From Lentisphaeria bacterium (lineage in GTDB: Bacteria > Verrucomicrobiota > Lentisphaeria > Victivallales > GWF2-50-93), in contig JAGVIF010000425.1 of assembly GCA_020056205.1 (NCBI GenBank), forward strand, positions 1-5,913: DNA of 5,913 bases, read 5' to 3'. Positions within the stretch are counted from its first letter, which is position 1, and the number at the start of each line of letters is the position of its first letter. Position numbers and translations under genes: made by a program. Under the pieces are notes generated by a model. That model ran no database searches. It had not been told where the DNA came from and was given only the letters and a program-made list of their open reading frames with translations. Shown in pieces: positions 1 through 5,463 of this stretch.

Positions 1-6
1 AAAAAC

Positions 7-33
7 ATCCTGTAAATCCTGTTCATCGATGTT
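7..33. repeat. Short ATC tandem repeat, 9-bp period
   Basis: Three imperfect 9-bp units, ATCCTGTAA, ATCCTGTTC and ATCGATGTT, lie head to tail. A similar three-unit array with a 10-bp period (1160-1189) lies on the far side of the ORF6N gene. The unit pattern is seen directly; that it belongs to an interspersed repeat family common in environmental bacterial genomes is recollection, not shown here. From 34 to 121 I see no gene or structure. Confidence 0.55.
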
Positions 34-121
34 AAATTGAAATCATTATGAATCCTAACCAAGTAAATTCATCCAATGCCGAGGAAGGCGCGCGGTTGAT
101 TTGAGGCGATAAATTTCAGGA

Positions 122-145
122 GAGAGGCTTTGCAATGGGCTGTCC
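122..145 (+). repeat. Left copy of 24-bp direct repeat flanking the ORF6N module
   Basis: The last 20 bases, ggctttgcaatgggctgtcc (126-145), are identical to 1199-1218. Extending leftward gives 23 of 24 matches with 1195-1218. Inside are a purine run (gagagg, 122-127), a 7-base spacer, ATG (135-137) and codons for G-C-P, so the repeat looks like a translation start. The sequences diverge completely after it. The two copies are 1073 bp apart in the same orientation. Confidence 0.8.
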
Positions 146-443
146 GGTTTTAGATTCTGAATTGCAGTTTACCCCGATTCTACAGGACATCGGGGCGAGC
201 ATCGCACGGGAAAACTTCTGTTTCATCCATCCGGAAAATTCCTGTGCGTTTGGCCGTCTGATCAAGAAAGAAAACTTCAAGCCGGACGGCACACTCGTTT
301 CCAGCTTCGAATATACTTTAAACGCTTCCGACGAAAGGATTGATGTCAAAACAAGTAGGGCGGCGCCCCGAGGTCAGACGGCTCGGTATCTTCGACTTTG
401 CGTGAGGAATCTTACGATGCCCCATATGGAAAAGGACAGCTAA
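135..443 (+). CDS. Doubtful 102-aa reading frame starting in the repeat
   Basis: I do not recognise this product and am not sure it is a gene. The frame starts at the ATG inside the 24-bp repeat, with GAGAGG 7 bases upstream, and runs 102 codons to TAA. The translation has no signal peptide, membrane segment or motif I can name. Four cysteines (residues 3, 29, 38 and 88) are scattered and form no metal-binding pattern. Its last third crosses the hairpin element at 365-404, which looks non-coding. The opposite strand is also open over 116-349, which weakens the coding case. It could be a small accessory protein, a gene remnant, or non-coding repeat DNA that happens to be open. Confidence 0.25.
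   Translation: MGCPVLDSELQFTPILQDIGASIARENFCFIHPENSCAFGRLIKKENFKPDGTLVSSFEYTLNASDERIDVKTSRAAPRGQTARYLRLCVRNLTMPHMEKDS
365..404 (+). repeat. Hairpin repeat element, related inverted copy at 5793-5833
   Basis: The block reads gccccgagg, a variable five bases, cggctcgg, one base, atcttcgacttt, then gcgtg. The reverse complement of 5793-5833 matches it in 35 of 41 aligned columns, with one gap. Four of the five central bases differ, while CCGAG (368-372) and CTCGG (382-386), which can pair as a stem, are conserved. A conserved stem with a variable loop suggests an REP/BIME-like or RNA-level element. It lies about 105 bp upstream of the ORF6N start. Confidence 0.65.
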
Positions 444-508
444 AAAGAAAAATCGGATATTGCATCTTCGGGAAGAAAAGTTATCTTGAGGAGCTTGAAA
501 GGGAGAAC

Positions 509-1015
509 ATGAAAGAATTGATACCGATAGAACGCATTGAGAGCAAAATACTCCTCATCAGGGGACACAAGGTAATGCTCGACAGGGACCTGGCCAATCT
601 GTACGAGGTTGAAACAATACGACTAAGAGAACAGGTGAAACGAAACCATGAACGCTTCCCGGAAGACTTTATGTTCCAGCCCTCTGAAGATGAAGCGGAT
701 ATCATGGTATCGCAAAATGCGATACCATCCCGGAAAAGTCTTGGAGGCCATCTCCCCTATGTTTTCACCGAACAGGGTGTTGCCATGTTGTCCGGTGTTC
801 TGAGAAGTAAAAGGGCAATCGCCGTGAACATCCAGATAATGCGTGCCTTCGTCAGATTGAAACAGATTCTTGCAAGCAACAAGGAACTTGCAAAAAGACT
901 TGACGAACTGGAGTCCAAATACGGTGAGCAGTTCCAGAGCGTTTTCGAAGCCATCCGCCAGCTCATGGCTCCGCCTCCTGTTCCGCCTAAAAAGAAAATC
1001 GGCTTTCATTCCTGA
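509..1015 (+). CDS. ORF6N-domain DNA-binding protein
   Basis: This 168-residue protein has a typical ORF6N layout. The ORF6N domain spans about residues 6-95, with recognisable blocks at 5-31 (IPIERIESKILLIRGHKVML, then DRDLANLY), 43-56 (VKRNHERFPEDFMF) and 82-94 (LPYVFTEQGVAML). A helical, charged, probably coiled-coil stretch covers about 112-151, and the tail is proline- and lysine-rich, ending KKKIGFHS. ORF6N is a putative DNA-binding domain of phage antirepressor-like proteins, also common as chromosomal accessory genes in bacteria; the target is unknown. The frame is open upstream to a TTG near 398, but the ATG at 509 is preferred. It has GGGAG three bases upstream, and family homology begins there. 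No phage genes are nearby. The gene sits alone between direct repeats, which fits an accessory cassette. Confidence 0.9.
   Translation: MKELIPIERIESKILLIRGHKVMLDRDLANLYEVETIRLREQVKRNHERFPEDFMFQPSEDEADIMVSQNAIPSRKSLGGHLPYVFTEQGVAMLSGVLRSKRAIAVNIQIMRAFVRLKQILASNKELAKRLDELESKYGEQFQSVFEAIRQLMAPPPVPPKKKIGFHS
704..728. repeat. Perfect 11-bp inverted repeat inside the ORF6N gene
   Basis: ATGGTATCGCA (704-714) and its exact reverse complement TGCGATACCAT (718-728) are separated by AAA. In mRNA this is a stable hairpin; in DNA it is an operator-like dyad. It encodes residues 66-73 (MVSQNAIP), a segment that I recall recurring in related ORF6N proteins, so part of the symmetry may come from protein constraint. 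Confidence 0.8.
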
Positions 1016-1159
1016 TTCCCAACTTCCCCCTCCGCTTGTCTTTTATCCTTCCAGCCGTATTTTATGGACGGCTAAAGAAACCGTGCCAGTATGGTGAAAT
1101 GATTGATGATGAATGAGAAGCGTTGAAAATATTGCTGTTTTGGAATTCTTTAATAAATT

Positions 1160-1189
1160 ATCTGTGTTTATCGGTGTTAATCGGTGGAT
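1160..1189. repeat. Short ATC tandem repeat, 10-bp period
   Basis: Three imperfect 10-bp units, ATCTGTGTTT, ATCGGTGTTA and ATCGGTGGAT, lie immediately before the right-hand 24-bp repeat. The style matches the array at 7-33, so the two arrays lie outside the 24-bp repeat on the left and just inside it on the right. Confidence 0.6.
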
Positions 1190-1194
1190 AAGTT

Positions 1195-1218
1195 GAGGGG
1201 CTTTGCAATGGGCTGTCC
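1195..1218 (+). repeat. Right copy of 24-bp direct repeat
   Basis: It matches 122-145 in 23 of 24 positions. It keeps the GAGGGG purine run (1195-1200), the 7-base spacer and the ATG at 1208. Together with the left copy it brackets the ORF6N module. Confidence 0.8.
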
Positions 1219-1282
1219 CGAATTACCAATAGAATATTATTTTAGATATGATCGTCTGATTCTGATCGATATATCTGATTGA
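1208..1282 (+). CDS. Possible 24-codon mini-ORF starting in the repeat
   Basis: The ATG in the right repeat opens a frame of 24 codons that begins MGCPELPIEYY and ends at TGA (1280-1282). It shares only MGCP with the left-hand frame. The second half runs into GATC-rich low-complexity sequence. The spacing from GAGGGG to ATG is right for translation, but nothing else supports a functional peptide. Confidence 0.15.
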   Translation: MGCPELPIEYYFRYDRLILIDISD

Positions 1283-1318
1283 TCCCCGTCTGATTGATTG
1301 ATCGATCCCCGGGGATTG
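1249..1318. repeat. Low-complexity TGATTGATC stretch with five GATC sites
   Basis: Imperfect units such as tctgattgatccccg (1274-1288) and a longer version at 1289-1311 repeat in tandem. GATC occurs at 1250, 1264, 1281, 1300 and 1304, five times in 58 bp. The block ends in the 12-bp perfect palindrome ATCCCCGGGGAT (1305-1316). Confidence 0.65.
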
Positions 1319-1325
1319 CTAATAT
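1298..1325 (+). promoter_or_regulatory. Possible promoter of the GH5 gene
   Basis: TTGATC (1298-1303) and TAATAT (1320-1325), each 4 of 6 to the sigma-70 consensus, are separated by 16 bp. The spacer contains the palindrome ATCCCCGGGGAT (1305-1316), a possible operator position. The GH5 start codon is 27 bp downstream. The ribosome-binding site there is weak (TTAGG, 1337-1341). Confidence 0.3.
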
Positions 1326-1352
1326 GCAGGATGCGGTTAGGTTGCTTTTATT

Positions 1353-2849
1353 ATGAAAAATCTGATATTCATCTCTTCTTTCGCGTGTTTAGCGTCGCTT
1401 GTTTTTTCAGATAAACCAAGCTTTGGCAAGCTTCCGCGCTGGCGCGGATTCAATCTGCTTGAAAAATTCTCCCTTGACAGGTCGAACAAGCCATTCGTGG
1501 AAGATGATTTCAAGATGATTTCCAAACTCGGATTCAACTTTGTGAGGCTGCCTATGGACTACAGGACATGGATAAAGGATGGAGACTGGAGGAGTTTCAA
1601 CGAAAATACTTTGAAAGAAATAGATCAAGCTGTGGAATGGGGCAGAAAATACAAGATTCATGTCTGCATTAACTTTCACAGAGCCCCTGGATTTTGTGTC
1701 GGCAAGCCCAAGGAAAAATTGAGCTTATGGAAGGATGCGGAAGCGCTCGACGCCTGCGCGCGCCACTGGGGCGTTTTCGCCAAAAGATACAAAGGCATTC
1801 CCAATTCCGAGCTCAGCTTTAATCTTCTTAATGAACCTTCAAATGTCAGCGAGGACGATTATTTCAGGGTTGCTGAAAAACTCTGTGATTCAATAAGAAA
1901 GGAAGATCCCAACAGGCTTATTATCGCGGACGGCATAGATTGGGGAACTAAGCCCTGCTATACACTTGCAAAACTTAAAATTGCGCAGGCTGCCCGCGGC
2001 TATGTTCCCTTCAGCATTACTCATTACAAGGCCGAATGGGTTCAAGGCTGGGATAAGCGCCAGGAACCGCCGAGCTGGAAAACGCCTTTGCTTAATTCAT
2101 ACCTTTATGGTCCGGGAAAAAAGGAGCTTTGCTCTCCCATCGAACTTACCGGAGTCTTCAGCAAGAAAATGATTCTAAAAATAAATATAGGAACTGTGTC
2201 CGACTCCTCACTGCTTCTCATTAAAGCCGACAACAAGGAAATATTAAAGTACAAGTTCAAGTGCGGGCCCGGAGAAGGAGAATGGAAAAAGGCAGTCTAT
2301 GAGGAAGAATGGAAGATATATCAGAACATATATGACAAAGATTTCGCAGTGACAGTTCCGGCGGGCGCTAAAGAGATTACTATTGAAAACGCTGAAGGTG
2401 ATTGGCTCACTTTCAGTTCCCTTTCATTATCAGAAGATAGCGCGAAAAATATTGAATACAAAATAACAACCATCCAGGAATGGGGAAAGAAACAGGGAAA
2501 ACTCGCATTTGACCCAGGACACGATCCGGTATTTGTTTCAGAAAACATGATGGACGAAAAATATCTATGGAAAGAATGCATAGAACCATGGCGGAATTTT
2601 GAGAAGGAGGAGAAAATAGGGATAGTAATCGGTGAATTCGGGGCTTATAATAAAACACCGCACTCCATTGTCTTGCCGTGGATGGAGGATTGCCTGAAAA
2701 ACTGGAAGAAAGCCGGCTGGGGATGGTGCCTTTGGAATTTTAGAGGCGATTTCGGCATTCTCGACAGCAACCGCACTGATGTCAAGTATGAGAACTACAA
2801 TGGACACAAACTTGACCGCGAGATGCTTAATCTCCTTCAGAAATATTAA
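1353..2849 (+). CDS. Secreted GH5-family glycoside hydrolase with inserted beta-rich domain
   Basis: This retaining glycosidase of the GH5 (cellulase) family has 498 residues and probably acts on a beta-linked polysaccharide or oligosaccharide outside the cytoplasm. Residues 1-19 form a signal peptide with a likely signal peptidase I cut after VFS; Cys12 is not in a good lipobox. TIM-barrel landmarks run in order: RGFNLL (31-36), FVRLP (63-67), NFHR with His109, FNLLNEP with acid/base Glu161, HY (224-225), GEFG with nucleophile Glu428, and W461 in WGWCLWNF. Normally the two glutamates are far closer than the 267 residues seen here. Residues about 239-360 are beta-strand-like, ending in VPAGAKEITIENAEGDW, which resembles a jelly-roll carbohydrate-binding or galactose-binding-like module inside the barrel. 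Substrate cannot be read from sequence. It appears monocistronic and converges on amrS with only 7 bp between stops. Confidence 0.9.
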   Translation: MKNLIFISSFACLASLVFSDKPSFGKLPRWRGFNLLEKFSLDRSNKPFVEDDFKMISKLGFNFVRLPMDYRTWIKDGDWRSFNENTLKEIDQAVEWGRKYKIHVCINFHRAPGFCVGKPKEKLSLWKDAEALDACARHWGVFAKRYKGIPNSELSFNLLNEPSNVSEDDYFRVAEKLCDSIRKEDPNRLIIADGIDWGTKPCYTLAKLKIAQAARGYVPFSITHYKAEWVQGWDKRQEPPSWKTPLLNSYLYGPGKKELCSPIELTGVFSKKMILKINIGTVSDSSLLLIKADNKEILKYKFKCGPGEGEWKKAVYEEEWKIYQNIYDKDFAVTVPAGAKEITIENAEGDWLTFSSLSLSEDSAKNIEYKITTIQEWGKKQGKLAFDPGHDPVFVSENMMDEKYLWKECIEPWRNFEKEEKIGIVIGEFGAYNKTPHSIVLPWMEDCLKNWKKAGWGWCLWNFRGDFGILDSNRTDVKYENYNGHKLDREMLNLLQKY

Positions 2850-2856
2850 CATGGCG

Positions 2857-3753
2857 TTAAAAAATATTTCCGAGATAGACGCTTGTAAAGCCCATTTTTT
2901 GGGCGGTTTTTTTGATGGCGCGAAGGCAGTCCGATGAGGTCGGAGGGCTTTTAAGATATTTATAATCAGGGTGATACGCTGAAAAATGCAGGGGGATTTT
3001 CAGAGACAATTCGTTTTTTGTCCACGACAAAAACGCCTCTATCATTTCATCGCCGTCGTTCTCTCCTGGTATGACAAGATTGGTTATTTCGAGATGTTTT
3101 CCCATTTCATAAAAAAGCTTCATGGCGTTCAGGACAGGCTGCAACGATGAGTGAGTCAACTTTGAATAGAATTTCTCGGAAAACCCCTTCATGTCAATAT
3201 TTGCCGCGTCTATCAGGGGAAATATTTCCTTTGCGGGACCCGGCTCAATGTATCCGTTTGAAACCATCACCGTCGCCAATTTTCTGTCTTTGGCCGCGGC
3301 GGCTATGTCGAGCATGTATTCGGCCCAGACGACAGGCTCATTGTAAGTGAATGCCACCGACTGGCATCCGGCGGTAAGAGCGTCTTCCACAAGTTTTTCA
3401 GGGCTAATGAATTGTGAAAAATCTTCTGTTGAGCAGCTTCCCCTTGAGAGATGGTAATTCTGACAGAATGCGCAATCCAGATTGCATCCGTAACAGCCTA
3501 TTGAGAAGGTTGTGGTGCGCGGCAGAAATTCATTCAAAGGCTTCTTTTCGATAGGGTCTATGTGGATGGCCGCCGGATGCCCGTATGCCAGAGAAAAAAG
3601 CTCATTTGCGAGATTCGCGCGAACGGAGCAAAAGCCCGTCTTGCCCTCGGGGATCAGGCATTTTCTCGGGCAAAGAGAGCAGAGGATGCCTTTTTCGGTC
3701 TGCCTCCACCACTTCGCCTTTTTGAGATCAGTTGTTTTTGCTTTCGAATTCAT
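2857..3753 (-). CDS. amrS: AmmeMemoRadiSam-system radical SAM protein AmrS
   Basis: AmrS proteins belong to the radical SAM superfamily; their reaction is not firmly known. Here, 298 residues carry the hallmark N-terminal cysteine block CSLCPRKC (25-32) with GFC (40-42), then IEKKPLNEFLPRTTTFSIGC (68-87). The cluster-binding CX3CX2C motif is C90, C94 and C97 (CNLDCAFCQN). Further family-like segments are FTYNEP (135-140), ANIDMKG (184-190), the LVIPGEND loop (226-233) and the C-terminal YLGNIF. It is slightly shorter than the members I recall. The named partners of the system (AMMECR1-like and MEMO1-like proteins) are not in the window. The start ATG (3751-3753) lies inside the end of serC, giving a 26-bp overlap and implying translational coupling. 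No later ATG would preserve the cysteine motifs. Confidence 0.9.
   Translation of the reverse strand: MNSKAKTTDLKKAKWWRQTEKGILCSLCPRKCLIPEGKTGFCSVRANLANELFSLAYGHPAAIHIDPIEKKPLNEFLPRTTTFSIGCYGCNLDCAFCQNYHLSRGSCSTEDFSQFISPEKLVEDALTAGCQSVAFTYNEPVVWAEYMLDIAAAAKDRKLATVMVSNGYIEPGPAKEIFPLIDAANIDMKGFSEKFYSKLTHSSLQPVLNAMKLFYEMGKHLEITNLVIPGENDGDEMIEAFLSWTKNELSLKIPLHFSAYHPDYKYLKSPPTSSDCLRAIKKTAQKMGFTSVYLGNIF
2890..2913 (+). terminator. Likely intrinsic terminator of the GH5 gene, inside amrS
   Basis: GCCCA (2890-2894) pairs with TGGGC (2900-2904) across a five-T loop, followed by GG and seven T (2907-2913). It lies about 40 bp past the GH5 stop and reads as a terminator only on the plus strand. It is embedded in codons near the C-terminus of the opposing amrS gene. 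Confidence 0.55.
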
Positions 3754-4804
3754 TCATGAAGTCTATCAATTTCTCCACGCCTTCAAGCGTCATGGCGTTG
3801 TAGATGCTCGCCCTGATTCCGCCGACGGAGCGGTGCCCTTTAAGCCCTATAAACCCCTCCGCCTTCGCCAGTTTCACAAACTTTTCTTCGAGATCCACGC
3901 TCGGGAGTCTGAATACGACGTTCATCTTGGATCTGCTTGCCGGTTCGACCGGGCATTTGTAGAAAGAGCTTGCATCAAGGATTTCGTAAAGCGCTTCCGA
4001 TTTAGTGTCATTTATTTTTTCTATTGCCGGGAGTCCGCCTTTTTCCTTCATCCAGTCGGTTACGAGGGCTAACATATATATACCGAAAGTCGGAGGCGTA
4101 TTGTAGAGGGATTTTTTTTCTATGTATGTGGAATATTTGAGCATTGCGGGAACTTTTTCGGCGGCTTTTGCGGCGAAGCTGTTTTTAATTACGACAAGCG
4201 TCACTCCCGACGGGCCGAGATTTTTCTGCGCTCCGGCATATATCAGCGAAAACTTGCCTGTATCAACGATTCTCGACATTATGTCGCTTGACATATCCGC
4301 GACAAGCGGCGCCGCGCCTTCGGGAAATGAATGGTACTGTGTTCCGTAGATTGTGTTATTGCTTGTTATGTGCAGATACGCAGCGTCCTCACTCGGATGC
4401 CAGTGGCGTATTTCGGGGATTCTGTCGTAATTTGTGTTTTTGCTTGACGCCACAATTTTCACTTCGCCGAAAAATTTCCCCTGTTTGATGGCGGCCTCCG
4501 CCCAGTGTCCGGTCTCGGCGTATTCAGCGAAAGAATCTTTCGGCAGGAAGCTCATCGGGATCATCGCGAACTGCAGGCTCGCGCCGCCCTGCATGAAACA
4601 TACGGAATAATCCTGCGGGATATCCATCAGTTCCCTGACATTTTTCTCGGCGCGCTCAATAACTTCTGTGAACTCCGAGCCGCGGTGTGAAAGCTCTATT
4701 ATGCCGCAACCGCTATTTTTGTAGTTGGTGAATTCTTTTTTCGCCCTCTCCATTACTTCGACCGGAAGCATGGACGGGCCCGCGCTGAAATTGAAAACTT
4801 TCAT
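3728..4804 (-). CDS. serC: Phosphoserine aminotransferase
   Basis: SerC is a cytoplasmic PLP enzyme that transfers the amino group of glutamate to 3-phosphohydroxypyruvate, giving O-phosphoserine and 2-oxoglutarate in serine synthesis; it can also act in pyridoxal phosphate synthesis. The 358 residues match the usual length. Visible landmarks are FNFSAGPSMLP (4-14), ELSHRG (37-42), FMQGGAS (70-76), TSNNTIYGTQ (147-156), DMSSD (170-174) and YAGAQKNLGPSG (189-200) with the PLP lysine at 194. NTPPTF (235-240) and GLKGHRSVGGIRASIYNA (320-337) follow. The start has GGAGAA at 4814-4819, nine bases away. It is first in a leftward pair with amrS and divergent from the FHA gene. The enzyme appears intact. 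Confidence 0.96.
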   Translation of the reverse strand: MKVFNFSAGPSMLPVEVMERAKKEFTNYKNSGCGIIELSHRGSEFTEVIERAEKNVRELMDIPQDYSVCFMQGGASLQFAMIPMSFLPKDSFAEYAETGHWAEAAIKQGKFFGEVKIVASSKNTNYDRIPEIRHWHPSEDAAYLHITSNNTIYGTQYHSFPEGAAPLVADMSSDIMSRIVDTGKFSLIYAGAQKNLGPSGVTLVVIKNSFAAKAAEKVPAMLKYSTYIEKKSLYNTPPTFGIYMLALVTDWMKEKGGLPAIEKINDTKSEALYEILDASSFYKCPVEPASRSKMNVVFRLPSVDLEEKFVKLAKAEGFIGLKGHRSVGGIRASIYNAMTLEGVEKLIDFMNEFESKNN

Positions 4805-4813
4805 CCGTCCGGG

Positions 4814-4884
4814 TTCTCCGTGTGTGTTTTTGTCTTTTTTGCTTGTGATTTTTTTTACACTATTTCGCGGAACAAAAAAATCAA
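4814..4884 (-). promoter_or_regulatory. Ribosome-binding site and possible promoter of serC-amrS
   Basis: On the minus strand, GGAGAA (4814-4819) sits nine bases before the serC ATG. A weak promoter candidate is TTGATT (complement of 4879-4884), a 16-bp gap and TAGTGT (complement of 4857-4862). The surrounding A/T tracts could be bent DNA. The ribosome-binding site is secure; the promoter is tentative. Confidence 0.4.
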
Positions 4885-4919
4885 CATCGTTTTTAAATAA
4901 TTTTTTTTAAAAAGATTGT

Positions 4920-4970
4920 TTGACTTTGTGGAATTCCGGAATAAATGTTACGGGATGTTATAACATAACA
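4920..4970 (+). promoter_or_regulatory. Promoter/operator-like region of the FHA-ferredoxin pair
   Basis: TTGACT (4920-4925) is a good -35 candidate. Possible -10 sites are the weak TAAATG (4942-4947, 16-bp spacer) or TATAAC (4959-4964), whose own -35 would be poor. Three palindromes are packed here: GGAATTCC (4930-4937), ATTCCGGAAT (4933-4942) and ATGTTATAACAT (4955-4966). ATGTTA is also repeated at 4945 and 4955, ten bases or one helical turn apart. This looks like a repressor or activator binding region for the divergent promoters. Confidence 0.4.
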
Positions 4971-4998
4971 GATTCTAACGATTCGGAGTTATAGAAAT

Positions 4999-5463
4999 AT
5001 GCCAAAATTAATCTGTCTAAGCGGGATGAACAAAGGGGAGGAGTTTCCTCTTGAGCCGGGAGAAAATCCGATAGGGCGTAGCGACGGCAATAGGATATGC
5101 GTTTTTGACAAGAAGTCATCGCGCGTCCACTGCATGGTGATAGTCGAAGGCGAAAATATATACGTCGAGGACAATCAAAGCACGAACGGAACAAAGCTGA
5201 ACAATGTCTTTATCGCCGGGAGGACCAAAGCCAACATCGGAGATCATATCAGGCTGGGGCAAACAGTCCTTTTGCTGAGCGACAAGCCGGTGGAACTCAG
5301 CGCTACTGACACATCAAAACAACACCAACAACGCAAGTATGAGGTTCTTCTTGACGAGTCAACTTTTCAAGTGACCAAAACCACCGCTCTTCGAAAACTC
5401 AGATCGGAAAAAGACGGAAGAGATGTCGGATTTCTCTCATTCTTCCAAAAAGACGAAAAATGA
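4999..5463 (+). CDS. Small FHA-domain phosphopeptide-binding protein
   Basis: This 154-residue cytoplasmic protein consists mostly of one forkhead-associated domain (about residues 2-95), a reader of phosphothreonine in partner proteins. The binding-loop residues are present: G26-R27, the SSRVH block with S41, R42 and H44, and STNGT with N63-G64. The tail (about 96-154) is polar, rich in Thr, Lys and Asp, and unrecognised; a TFQVTKTTALRKLR stretch (122-135) has several candidate phosphorylation sites. GGAG (4985-4988) lies ten bases before the ATG. No Ser/Thr kinase is in the window, so the partner kinase must be elsewhere. The stop overlaps the ferredoxin start as ATGA, so the two proteins are co-translated and may work together. 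Confidence 0.88.
   Translation: MPKLICLSGMNKGEEFPLEPGENPIGRSDGNRICVFDKKSSRVHCMVIVEGENIYVEDNQSTNGTKLNNVFIAGRTKANIGDHIRLGQTVLLLSDKPVELSATDTSKQHQQRKYEVLLDESTFQVTKTTALRKLRSEKDGRDVGFLSFFQKDEK

Larger units (their letters stand above)
1016..1352. other. Gene-free 337-bp region with repeats and a small hairpin
   Basis: No substantial gene is visible. It holds a 6-bp inverted repeat, AGCCGT (1053-1058) with ACGGCT (1068-1073), which has no T-run and so is not a convincing terminator for the ORF6N gene. It also holds an ATC tandem repeat, the right 24-bp repeat with a 24-codon mini-ORF, a GATC-rich low-complexity stretch and a possible promoter for the next gene. Confidence 0.7.

Noticed and set aside
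116..349. Minus-strand frame of 77 codons opposite the 135-443 frame
   Set aside because: It has no recognisable domain or ribosome-binding site, and it mirrors an equally doubtful plus-strand frame.
1053..1073. Terminator for the ORF6N gene
   Set aside because: A 6-bp inverted repeat is present, but no T-run follows on either strand.
1160..1189. CRISPR array
   Set aside because: The units are 10 bp with no spacers, so this is a simple tandem repeat.
1386..1391. Lipoprotein signal at Cys12 of the GH5 protein
   Set aside because: The residues before it (SFA) do not make a good lipobox, while the VFS cut after residue 19 is typical of signal peptidase I.
3512..4072. 186-codon plus-strand frame across amrS and serC
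   Set aside because: It is antisense to two clearly conserved genes and its translation shows no domain, so it is a shadow of their codon use.
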